From positions 1 through 36,673 of the forward strand of contig DXDD01000143.1 in the NCBI GenBank assembly GCA_019115665.1: a stretch of DNA of 36,673 nt, given 5' to 3'. The stretch comes from Candidatus Eisenbergiella pullistercoris (GTDB lineage: Bacteria > Bacillota > Clostridia > Lachnospirales > Lachnospiraceae). This document shows positions 9,269 to 17,135 of the stretch, in pieces. Within the stretch, counting starts at the first letter, position 1. Each line of letters begins with the position of its first letter. A model generated the notes under the pieces. The model ran no database searches. It saw only the letters and a list, made by a program, of their open reading frames with translations, and had not been told where the DNA came from. The position numbers and the translations under genes are program-made.

Positions 9269-10270
9269 TCAGTCTACCGTGATCAGTCCCACGCTCTCAA
9301 CCAGAGCCTTTCCTTCGTCGGAAGCAAGGTAGGTGAAGATCGCCTGAACCGCTTCGCTCTGCTCGGAAATCTCGCCGTTGGTAGCCATTACGAAGGGTCT
9401 GCTCAGCGCGTAGCTGCCGCCCTTGATGTTCTCAACAGTGGGCTCTACCTCGTCAATGGCAAGAGTCTTAACGGTGTCGTCCAGAACATCCAGGGATACA
9501 TAGCCGATGGCTCCGGGAGTGGAAGCTACCTTGGCCATAACTGCGCCGGTGCTGTCCAGCTCGTTGGCGTATGCGCACTGATCCTCGATCGCAAGCAGCT
9601 CCTCAAAGGCGCTTCTGGTGCCGGATCCCGCTTCTCTTCCTACCACTACGATAGGCTGATCAGCTCCGCCGACCTCGCTCCAGTTGGTGATCTCTCCCTT
9701 GTAGATGGAAGCCAGCTGATCCGCGGTCAGGCCCGCAACCTCGTTGGCGGTATCGGCAACAACGGCGATGCCGTCGATGGCAACGATGTTCTCCATGATG
9801 CCGGCTGCCTTCTCGTCGTCGGTCAGGTTTCTGGAAGCGTTTCCGATGTCAACGCTGCCGGCGGTCACAGCTTCGATACCAGCGCCGGAACCGGTGAACT
9901 CAGCGGTAACGGTAACGCCGGGATAAGCTGCCATAAAGCTCTCTGCCAGAGCGTTTGCAAGCTTCTCCATGGAGGTGGAACCGGCCATGGAAACGGTGCC
10001 GCTCAGATCAGCGGGGATCTCGGCCGCTGCCGCTTCGGAGGAAGTCTCTTCCGTGGAAGCCGCCTCAGTGCCGGCCTCTTCCGTGCTGGCTGCCTCAGTG
10101 GAAGCCGCCTCGGTGGAAGCTGCTTCCGTGCTGGCCGCTTCTGTGGAAGCTGCCTCGGTAGAAGTTGCCGCTGCAGAGCTTTCTGTCGTCGTGTTTGCGG
10201 AACCGCATCCTGCCAGGGCTGCCATAACAAGAGTAGCTGCCGCTGCAATTGCTACGAATTTCTTTTTCAT
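9269..10270 (-). CDS. pstS: Phosphate-binding lipoprotein PstS
   Basis: Lipobox ALAGC; GSTSMEKLANAL, GSGAGIEAV, GREAGSGTRSAFEELL; first gene of pst operon. Confidence 0.95.
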   Translation of the reverse strand: MKKKFVAIAAAATLVMAALAGCGSANTTTESSAAATSTEAASTEAASTEAASTEAASTEAASTEEAGTEAASTEETSSEAAAAEIPADLSGTVSMAGSTSMEKLANALAESFMAAYPGVTVTAEFTGSGAGIEAVTAGSVDIGNASRNLTDDEKAAGIMENIVAIDGIAVVADTANEVAGLTADQLASIYKGEITNWSEVGGADQPIVVVGREAGSGTRSAFEELLAIEDQCAYANELDSTGAVMAKVASTPGAIGYVSLDVLDDTVKTLAIDEVEPTVENIKGGSYALSRPFVMATNGEISEQSEAVQAIFTYLASDEGKALVESVGLITVD

Positions 10271-10352
10271 AATGTTTCTCCTTTACACAAATCGTTATCT
10301 CGTTTGCGATTGTTATCATAACGGTTCCGTGCAAAAGATAAAAGCAGGATAT

Positions 10353-10380
10353 GGTTTGGTTTTTGTAAGGTTTATGTAAA
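10353..10380 (-). promoter_or_regulatory. Pho-box-like direct repeats upstream of pstS
   Basis: Minus strand TTTACAtaaacCTTACAaaaacCAAACC: hexamers at exact 11-bp period, as in Gram-positive PhoP boxes. Confidence 0.7.
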
Positions 10381-10392
10381 ATGGACAGGCCG

Positions 10393-10422
10393 CCGGACCG
10401 GTTTGATCCGGACCGGTTTCAT
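10393..10422. repeat. 15-bp tandem duplication at mntP 3' end
   Basis: ccggaccggtttgat / ccggaccggtttcat. Confidence 0.85.
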
Positions 10423-10991
10423 GAAAAGGAAAGAATTCCCAGATGCTCCAGCAGGATCTTGCAGCCCATGAGGATCAGGATGATCCCGCCCGCAAGCTCC
10501 GCCTTCGCCTTGAATCTCAGACCAAACACGTTTCCGATCTTCACGCCCGCGATTCCGAAAACGAAGGTGGTCACGCCGATGAAGGAAACGGCGGGGACAA
10601 TATCCACGTTCAGGAAGGCGAAGGTAACGCCGATTGCGAGAGCGTCAATGCTGGTCGCCACCGCAAGAGGAACCATGGTCTTTACATCGAAGGAATCATT
10701 TTTTTCCTCTTCCTCCTCCTTTGCCAGCGCCTCCTTTACCATATTCGCGCCGATCAGTCCCAGAAGGACAAAGGCGATCCAGTGATCGACGCTGGTGATG
10801 GCGTCCCGGAAGCTCGTTCCCAGGAAATAGCCGATCAGCGGCATGCCGGCCTGAAATCCTCCGAAGTAGAGGCCCGCAAGCGCCGCGTTTTTCCAGCTCA
10901 TCCTCTGCATGGAAAGGCCCTTGCAGATCGCCACGGCAAAGGCGTCCATGGACAGGCCCAATGCGATTACAAAAAGTTCCGCCAGACTCAT
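10419..10991 (-). CDS. mntP: Manganese efflux pump MntP
   Basis: [31 protein letters not shown]; preceded by yybP-ykoY riboswitch. Confidence 0.95.
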   Translation of the reverse strand: MSLAELFVIALGLSMDAFAVAICKGLSMQRMSWKNAALAGLYFGGFQAGMPLIGYFLGTSFRDAITSVDHWIAFVLLGLIGANMVKEALAKEEEEEKNDSFDVKTMVPLAVATSIDALAIGVTFAFLNVDIVPAVSFIGVTTFVFGIAGVKIGNVFGLRFKAKAELAGGIILILMGCKILLEHLGILSFS

Positions 10992-11030
10992 TTTCTTTTT
11001 CCTCCTCGCTGGTGCTTTTTTGGCTGCGTT

Positions 11031-11150
11031 AAAAAAAGACCTACCTGCCCTTTCGGACAGATAAGTCTCATTATTTCAAGCAAAGCCAGATAATCCCTAT
11101 CAGTATGTTGACTTTACTGCGCGGCGGACCGCGCCAACTACTCCCTTATC
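11031..11150 (-). ncRNA. yybP-ykoY manganese riboswitch with expression-platform terminator
   Basis: Minus strand GGGAGTAG...GTCAACATACTG...GAGACTTATC..., ending in 14-bp terminator AGACTTATCTGTCC-GAAA-GGGCAGGTAGGTCTTTTTTT; upstream of mntP. Confidence 0.92.
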
Positions 11151-11159
11151 GCGGATTTC

Positions 11160-11189
11160 ATCATAGCATAATTGAGAAAATTATGTCAA
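11160..11189 (-). promoter_or_regulatory. Promoter of riboswitch-mntP unit
   Basis: Minus strand TTGACA-18 nt-TATGAT (tgtcaa 11184-11189, atcata 11160-11165); -35 overlaps the 3' end of the alaX-like CDS. Confidence 0.85.
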
Positions 11190-12332
11190 TAAGAATTCCT
11201 CGATCTGCGCCCTTTTTGCCGCGACAGAGCCCTGAATCATGGGATTTCTTCCGCCGCCACGTCCGTTCAGGGCTTCGTTGAAGCGTTTTCCGAACGCCGC
11301 CACGTCCGTTTCCGCCGAGCAGATCACATATTTATAGCCCTCCTCCTCGTTTCCGGAGAAAACAGCGGCAAAGCGGGCCTTTTTCGACAGGCGGTCGGCG
11401 AGCATGCGCACCTCCACGGGATTCAGATCTTCCTCAAAGCAGACGGCCCTTTCCTTTCCCTCCGGCGTTTCCTGCACGATGCGGTCCAGCTGCTTCTGCT
11501 TCATGGCCACATTCGCCGCCTTCAGCTCCTGCAGCTGCTGCAGGAGCTTCCTTACCGCTTCGGCGGTTTCCTGCGGCGGCACGGAGAGAAGGGCCGAGAT
11601 CTCCTTCGTGATCCTGTGCTTCTCCTCATAATCCTCCAGAGCCTTCCAGCCGATCTGCAGACTGATGCGGATGCCGGATTTGTAGTGCTCGCTGGAAACG
11701 GCCTTGATGGGGCCGATCTCGCCGGTGCGCTTCACATGGGTGCCGCAGCAGGCGCACACATCCGCGCCGGGGATTGTGATAATCCGCACCTGTCCCTCCA
11801 GCTCCTTTTTGCTCCGGTAGTCCAGTCTGTCCAGCTCCTCCCGGGAAGGATAGTCTTCCAGAATCTCCAGGTCCGCAAGCACAGCTTCGTTTGACGCCCG
11901 CTCCACCAGAGCAATGTCATCCTCCGACAGCATACCGGAAAAGTCTACGGTAACGCAGTCCTTTCCCATATGGAAGCCGATGTTATCATAGCCGAAGGTT
12001 CTGTGGACAATCCCGGAAAAAATATGCTCTCCGGAGTGCTGCTGCATGAAACGGAAGCGGCGGTCCCAGTCCAGCGTGCCATGAACCGTGCTGCCGGGCT
12101 CAAACGGCCTGTCACAGAGATGGATGACCTCCTCTCCGTCTTCCTTCACATCCAGAACCTTAGCTTCTCCCAGCGTTCCCTGATCCGCAGGCTGTCCTCC
12201 TCCCTCCGGGTAAAAGGCTGTCTGATCCAGGATCACTTCCCAGCCCTGCTTTCCTTCCCGGCAGTCCGTCACCCTGGCGTCGAACTCCCGGCAGTATGCG
12301 TTTTCATAGTACAGTCTTTTTGTCCTGTTCAT
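11181..12332 (-). CDS. AlaX-type alanyl-tRNA editing protein with DHHA1-like C-terminus
   Basis: DQTAFYPEGGGQPADQGTL, MQQHSGEHIFSGI, CACCGTHVKRTGEIG zinc/editing motifs; GGRGGGRNPMIQGS C-terminal motif. Confidence 0.92.
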   Translation of the reverse strand: MNRTKRLYYENAYCREFDARVTDCREGKQGWEVILDQTAFYPEGGGQPADQGTLGEAKVLDVKEDGEEVIHLCDRPFEPGSTVHGTLDWDRRFRFMQQHSGEHIFSGIVHRTFGYDNIGFHMGKDCVTVDFSGMLSEDDIALVERASNEAVLADLEILEDYPSREELDRLDYRSKKELEGQVRIITIPGADVCACCGTHVKRTGEIGPIKAVSSEHYKSGIRISLQIGWKALEDYEEKHRITKEISALLSVPPQETAEAVRKLLQQLQELKAANVAMKQKQLDRIVQETPEGKERAVCFEEDLNPVEVRMLADRLSKKARFAAVFSGNEEEGYKYVICSAETDVAAFGKRFNEALNGRGGGRNPMIQGSVAAKRAQIEEFLLT

Positions 12333-12985
12333 CCCTGTTCCCTTCCATCACTCTGCGCCCTTTTTTCATGTGCTTCCAACACCGTCTGCCAGAAATGCCG
12401 GAACCCTTTTTCTTCTTCTCCGGTTCCTAAAGCAGAGCCCTCGTCCACGAAATACAGTCCGGTTTTCATGTCCACGGAAATACAGTCAAGCGGAAAGCCC
12501 TTTTCTTTCTGGGATTTGGGCTGATCCACCAGCCAGAAGCTCTCTCCGCTGATGTCTTCTCCGTCGTGCTCATACCGTTCTGTTTCGCTGAAAATGACGC
12601 AGATACCGTTCTGGTAGCGCGTCCTGCACCTTCCGCCAAACCGGGCGGCGACGGCGGCATAGTATCCGGTCATCTCAGAATCCGTCAGAATTTTTCCATT
12701 CCGCCTTCTCACATGGACTCCCGGCTGCTCTTCCTCCGGAAGGCCTTCGATAACCAGCCCGCTGTCGCAGGAAAAAACCGGACGCTTCAGAATCCGGTAA
12801 TAATATTCCGCCTTTCCTCTGGCGTTTTCCAGCGGAGTGCGTCCGTATTCTCCCGGTTCTCCGGGCAGTTCGGACAGCTCGTTCAGTCCGATGATTTTGA
12901 TTCCCGTTCCGGAAAGATAATCCTTCATGAGACGAAGCTTCGCCGGATTTGTCGTTCCGTAGATGATTTCCATTTTAATTCCCAT
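12329..12985 (-). CDS. Non-canonical purine NTP pyrophosphatase, RdgB/HAM1 family
   Basis: YGTTNPAKLRLMKDYL, SCDSGLVIEGLP, ENARGKAEYYY; 4-nt overlap with downstream gene. Confidence 0.85.
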   Translation of the reverse strand: MGIKMEIIYGTTNPAKLRLMKDYLSGTGIKIIGLNELSELPGEPGEYGRTPLENARGKAEYYYRILKRPVFSCDSGLVIEGLPEEEQPGVHVRRRNGKILTDSEMTGYYAAVAARFGGRCRTRYQNGICVIFSETERYEHDGEDISGESFWLVDQPKSQKEKGFPLDCISVDMKTGLYFVDEGSALGTGEEEKGFRHFWQTVLEAHEKRAQSDGREQG

Positions 12986-13015
12986 TCCGGAGCGTCACAC
13001 TGCTCCTCAAACCTG

Positions 13016-13049
13016 CATGAGAGAGGTCTGGCAAAGGACCTCTCTCATG
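13016..13049 (-). terminator. Stem-loop downstream of SIMPL gene
   Basis: catgagagaggtc/gacctctctcatg 13-bp perfect stem; poor T tract. Confidence 0.5.
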
Positions 13050-13057
13050 TATCCCTA

Positions 13058-13864
13058 TCATTCTTCTGCCGCATAATTCAGCCGGACTGTAATCATGGCT
13101 GTTTTCTCTCTGGAGCTGGTATCAAATGCGCCGTCATAGGTGTATTCTCCCGCGCCGGAATTCCTGGCAGTGATCTGGAATACGCCAAGATTGGCGGACA
13201 GCAGCTTTCCCGGCCGGCAGCCGGTCCCCGCCGCCATGATATCGATCCTCTGCTTTGCGTTTTCCGTGGCCTTCTGAATCAGATCCAGCTTCACCTCGTC
13301 CAGGGTGGTGCAGTAGTATTCCGGCGCGTTGGACACGAACTGGACGCCGGACTCGATGAGCTGGGAAATATCCCGGGAGATCTGCTCCACCTTGTCGATA
13401 TCCGCAGAGGTCACCGTCAGGCGCTGATACAGGTCATATCCGTCCGCATAATCCCGGATATAGTTGCCGAACTGGTCATACTCCGTGCGGTAGCGCTTGG
13501 AAATATCCACGGAGCTGAACACCAGCTCCTCCTCGCTGACGCCGTTTTCCAGTAGATACTGCCGGACCAGCTCGGTGTCGTTCTTGATAACGGCGTAGGC
13601 GTCCGCAGTGGTAACCCCATAGGCGGAAAAGCTGCCCCTCCAGACGATCAGATCCGATTCAAAATCGCAGCTCGCCGAGCCTGTCGCCGTCAGTCCCGCT
13701 CCCCCGGAGCTTTTTTTATAGTCCACCAGACTGCCGGTCAGAATGACCACGCAGGCAATCGCCGTCAGCCCGGCGATCAGCGCGATCAGGATCCCTTTCC
13801 ATTCGTGGATCCCGCCTCTTTTTTCTCCTCTTTCCCTCTCCTCATAATCTCTTCTTCCCTCCAT
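13058..13864 (-). CDS. SIMPL domain-containing (DUF541) membrane-anchored protein
   Basis: N-terminal TM helix, then GSASCDFESDLIVWRGSFS... and GVSEEELVFSSVDISKRYR typical of SIMPL/DUF541. Confidence 0.85.
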   Translation of the reverse strand: MEGRRDYEERERGEKRGGIHEWKGILIALIAGLTAIACVVILTGSLVDYKKSSGGAGLTATGSASCDFESDLIVWRGSFSAYGVTTADAYAVIKNDTELVRQYLLENGVSEEELVFSSVDISKRYRTEYDQFGNYIRDYADGYDLYQRLTVTSADIDKVEQISRDISQLIESGVQFVSNAPEYYCTTLDEVKLDLIQKATENAKQRIDIMAAGTGCRPGKLLSANLGVFQITARNSGAGEYTYDGAFDTSSREKTAMITVRLNYAAEE

Positions 13865-13929
13865 ACCTCTCCTTCCTTTCTCTGCTGCCGCATCGGCAGC
13901 GGTTTTTTCCCGCTTCCGCAGTATTTTTA

Positions 13930-14436
13930 TTATACATGGATCACCGCATACAGATAGGAATCCTGAATGCAGCCGTTCTTAAAGATGCTCTTCCGCTTGA
14001 TCCCCTCCAGGGTGAAGCCCGCCTTCTCCAGCACGCCGCGGGAGGCCAGGTTGGTGGAAAAGGGCTCCGAGCTGATGCGGACGAGCTTATAGCGGCGGAA
14101 GGCTTCCTCGACCATCTTCTGCACCGCTTCGGTCATGATCCCCTTTCTCCAGAAGGGCTCGCCCAGCCAGTACCCCAGCTCCGCGCTTCTGCTGTATACG
14201 TCGTCTCCGAACAGCAGGCTGATGCAGCCCACCGCTTCCCCGTCGATGACAATGGCTCTGGAAAACTGCGTTTTTCCTTCTTTTTCCATGCAGTCCTTCA
14301 CAAACCATTCCGCATCCTTCCGGGTATAGGGGTAGGGAAAGGAATCCCTGAGCCTTCCCGCAATCTTTTCATTATCCGCATATTTTGCCACAGACGGAAT
14401 ATATTCCTCAGACCACTCTTCCAATGTAAATTTCAT
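13930..14436 (-). CDS. GNAT family N-acetyltransferase (RimJ/RimL-like)
   Basis: AELGYWLGEPFWRKGIMTEAVQKMVEEAF, NLASRGVLEKAGFTLEG. Confidence 0.9.
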   Translation of the reverse strand: MKFTLEEWSEEYIPSVAKYADNEKIAGRLRDSFPYPYTRKDAEWFVKDCMEKEGKTQFSRAIVIDGEAVGCISLLFGDDVYSRSAELGYWLGEPFWRKGIMTEAVQKMVEEAFRRYKLVRISSEPFSTNLASRGVLEKAGFTLEGIKRKSIFKNGCIQDSYLYAVIHV

Positions 14437-14465
14437 GTTTTCCTCCTTGCCGAAGCGTTTTCTCC

Positions 14466-14520
14466 AAAAAAGAAAACCGCCGGATTCGTTTGAAGATCTT
14501 CAAATCAATCCATGCGGTTT
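14466..14520 (-). terminator. Terminator of the small Met-rich ORF unit
   Basis: Minus strand AAACCGC...GCGGTTTTCTTTTTT with internal palindrome tttgaagatcttcaaa. Confidence 0.75.
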
Positions 14521-14585
14521 CCTGATTTTCCTCTTATTCAGACCACACAGACACAAGCCTCTCGTACCTGTATCTGCCGATTCTC

Positions 14586-14663
14586 CTACAGGTACCGGAA
14601 GTTCATAGGCATGCCCATGCGCATCATCATATTCTGTTTTGCAGCGGTCTTCTGTAAGCTCAT
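14586..14663 (-). CDS. Small ORF, 25 aa Met-rich peptide MSLQKTAAKQNMMMRMGMPMNFRYL
   Basis: ATG preceded by gcAGGAGacacac; own promoter and terminator; not in the provided ORF track (too short). Confidence 0.6.
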   Translation of the reverse strand: MSLQKTAAKQNMMMRMGMPMNFRYL

Positions 14664-14706
14664 GTGTGTCTCCTGCCAATATCCGGTTCCGTTTTTAACT
14701 GAGACC

Positions 14707-14735
14707 AGTGTAACAAAAGAATGCGGAAAGGTCAA
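14707..14735 (-). promoter_or_regulatory. Promoter of the small Met-rich ORF unit
   Basis: Minus strand TTGACC-17 nt-TACACT (ggtcaa 14730-14735, agtgta 14707-14712). Confidence 0.7.
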
Positions 14736-14754
14736 CCGGGTTTGGGAAAAAATC

Positions 14755-15558
14755 TTACCCCTCCTTCACCCGGTACAGCCACGCGTTTCCCTTCTTTCCC
14801 ACCCGCTCCACGGCTCCCGCGTCCGTCAGGATGGGAAGGGCGGACTGGGCAAGGGCGTTTCTGATGTGCGCCGCCTTCGCGAATTCCCGGAAGGTAAAGG
14901 GCTCCGCAAGGCCGTACGGGACGAACTGCATATAGTCCTGCGGGCAGTCGATGCACACTTCCTCCACGATCCGGGTGGGAATCCGGTCGAACCGGGTAGA
15001 GCCCTTCTTTTTATCCCGGCTCCAGCCGTTCAGCAGTCTGTATTCCTCCATATCAAGAAGCACCAGCTTCAGGCGCAGGCCGTCCCGGAGCAGATAGCGC
15101 CGGATCCGGTACAGCTCCTTAAAGGCCATGTAGGGATTTCCGGTCAGGGGGGATTTCCGGGGAGCGGACAGCTCGCCTGTCTCCTCGTCGATCCAGATCA
15201 GCCTTTTTTCATGGGGGATGGGATAGATGATAGTGACGGGGCAGAGAGGGAGAAAACGGTCCAGCTTCTCCCGCAGGCGGTCAAAGCTTCTGGTCTGGAT
15301 CTCCAGGATCTCTTCTCCGGTGCAGATATCCGCCACGCAGCCGCCGACGGAGATCTCATGGGTGCTCTCATCCGGCGCGTAATAATTTTTCAGGACGGCG
15401 TGGACCGTTTTTTCCGATAGCGTACCGATGCCGTTTCTCTCTCTGTCCTGTCCCACTATTTTTTCTTTTGCCAGGTTAAAACGTTTCTGATCGATCATTT
15501 TGCTTTTTAATTCCGGATTATTCCGGATTTTATGCGAAAACCATTTGCCATTTTCCAT
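14755..15558 (-). CDS. Uncharacterised protein with PD-(D/E)XK nuclease-like motif and C-terminal winged-helix-like domain
   Basis: HEISVGGCVADICTGEEILEIQTRSF fits D-x(n)-ExQ nuclease pattern; C-terminal FTFREFAKAAHI...LPILTDAGAVERVGKKGNAWLYRV looks winged-helix. Confidence 0.6.
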   Translation of the reverse strand: MENGKWFSHKIRNNPELKSKMIDQKRFNLAKEKIVGQDRERNGIGTLSEKTVHAVLKNYYAPDESTHEISVGGCVADICTGEEILEIQTRSFDRLREKLDRFLPLCPVTIIYPIPHEKRLIWIDEETGELSAPRKSPLTGNPYMAFKELYRIRRYLLRDGLRLKLVLLDMEEYRLLNGWSRDKKKGSTRFDRIPTRIVEEVCIDCPQDYMQFVPYGLAEPFTFREFAKAAHIRNALAQSALPILTDAGAVERVGKKGNAWLYRVKEG

Positions 15559-15622
15559 CCAAGTGATTATACTTGAAGAAAAGCAGTTTTTGCCGTTTCA
15601 AGACGGCGGAAAGGAGTGCCCT

Positions 15623-15958
15623 ATGAAAATGATATTGACCATCGTGCGCAACGAGGATGCACCCCTGCTTCTCAGCGAGCTGAATGAAAAGAAGTATTAC
15701 GTCACAAAGCTCGCCACGACAGGCGGATTCCTGAAGAAGGGAAACACCACTCTGCTTCTTGGTATCGAAGACGAGAAGGTGGAGGAGGTCTGCGAGATCA
15801 TCCGGCAGCATTCCGGGAAGCGTCAGCAGATCATGTATACGCCGCCCGCACCCTCCAACGTTAACGTATATAATTCGGTATCCTCCGTTCCCATCAATGT
15901 TGAGGTGGGAGGCGCTACCATTTTCATCCTTCCTGTGGAAGAACAGCGCAAGGTCTGA
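15623..15958 (+). CDS. darA: PII-like cyclic-di-AMP receptor (DarA/PstA family)
   Basis: Compact ~110 aa: MILTIVRNEDAPLLLSELNEKKYYVTKLATTGGFLKKGNTTLLLGIEDEKVEEV...; RBS aaggag; ORF track start 15500 is too far upstream. Confidence 0.9.
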   Translation: MKMILTIVRNEDAPLLLSELNEKKYYVTKLATTGGFLKKGNTTLLLGIEDEKVEEVCEIIRQHSGKRQQIMYTPPAPSNVNVYNSVSSVPINVEVGGATIFILPVEEQRKV

Positions 15959-15986
15959 AAGATAAAAAGCGAAACAGGCACATCAG

Positions 15987-16021
15987 AACGGCAGTCCGGA
16001 CAGCTTCGGACTGCCGTTTTT
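15987..16021 (+). terminator. Intrinsic terminator of the c-di-AMP receptor gene
   Basis: aacggcagtccg-gacagctt-cggactgccgttttt. Confidence 0.88.
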
Positions 16022-16037
16022 GTACGGTCGGCCGCCC

Positions 16038-17108
16038 TCAGCGCTCCGCCGTCAGGGCGTCGTACTCCGTCCGGATCCGTTCCGCGATCCGCGCCATCTT
16101 TTCCAGCCCGGAAGCATAATTTTCTCCGGTGACGCGGTAATGATCCTGCGCCATCTCCTCCACCATCCAGTGATTGATATCCTCGCTGAAATGAATGGGA
16201 TCCATATACAGATCCAGATCCAGGATCACATCCTCCTCATTCTGAAAATAATAGATCCTCACGTTGTCATACGAAAGGAGCCGTTCCATGGAAGCCTCCG
16301 CGGCATGCAGGCTCTGCTCCAGCTGTCCGCTCCGGATCATGTTGTCCCACCACAGAAGGGAATAGGGCGGATAAAAGAAGCAGAAGACCGTATCCGGATA
16401 GTCCCGCACCAGCTGTTCCAGAAGATCCACGTTCCCGTCGATGAAGGGCCGGTATTCCTCCGGCGTTTTTTCCTGGAGGATCTCCCGGGGCCTTCCGTAA
16501 TTCGCCAGAGCGTCCTCTCTGGAAAAGCTGTGGTACTGCGCCCAGTTATAGGAGGCTCCCTCGTCGTAGTCGTCCAGAAAGGTCTCCGCCAGCAGATAGG
16601 GAATGTCCTCAAAAATCACGTCCCCGTTCAGCAGATATTTGATATCCGTAAAGGGATTCTCATCGTACAGGTAAAGGGGCATGCTCTCATCCGGAAATTC
16701 CGTATCCGGGTCTCCCGAAAGGGCGAACAGGTCCAGGCTGTAAAACACATAATCCAGCTCTCTTTCCCGCGCGGCCATGCGGATATAATAATCCAGCTGG
16801 GCGGTCACGCCGGAGCTTTTGATGGCCTTGACGGACTGCGTGTCAAAGGCCTCGTCGAACCAGCGGTTGTTGAAATTTTCCGCCGTGGAGGAGCCCGCGA
16901 TCACGCTGTCATAGGAGAAGTTCTGAAGCGTTCCCGGCACCTGGTATTCTTTTTTCGTAAGCACCGCCTTCAGAGGGCCCAGGGGCTCGTGGTAATGAAA
17001 AAAAGGGTCGAACACGAACACCAGCCCGGCCGCCGCCAGAAGCAGGACGGCCGCCGTCAGAAAAAAGCGCCTGAGAAAGGTTTCATACATGCTGTTTTTC
17101 TTTTCCAT
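16038..17108 (-). CDS. SGNH-like membrane-anchored protein, partner of MBOAT
   Basis: N-terminal TM; IAGSSTAENF (GDS-like), MDPIHFSEDINHWM (D-H dyad-like); downstream of MBOAT. Confidence 0.6.
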   Translation of the reverse strand: MEKKNSMYETFLRRFFLTAAVLLLAAAGLVFVFDPFFHYHEPLGPLKAVLTKKEYQVPGTLQNFSYDSVIAGSSTAENFNNRWFDEAFDTQSVKAIKSSGVTAQLDYYIRMAARERELDYVFYSLDLFALSGDPDTEFPDESMPLYLYDENPFTDIKYLLNGDVIFEDIPYLLAETFLDDYDEGASYNWAQYHSFSREDALANYGRPREILQEKTPEEYRPFIDGNVDLLEQLVRDYPDTVFCFFYPPYSLLWWDNMIRSGQLEQSLHAAEASMERLLSYDNVRIYYFQNEEDVILDLDLYMDPIHFSEDINHWMVEEMAQDHYRVTGENYASGLEKMARIAERIRTEYDALTAER

Positions 17109-17135
17109 TGCAAAATCCGCTCCCGCCTTCTGCTG

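Noticed and set aside
9134-10321. 395-aa plus-strand ORF with Gly/Ser/Cys repeats
   Set aside because: Antisense of pstS; the repeats mirror the ASTEA linker.
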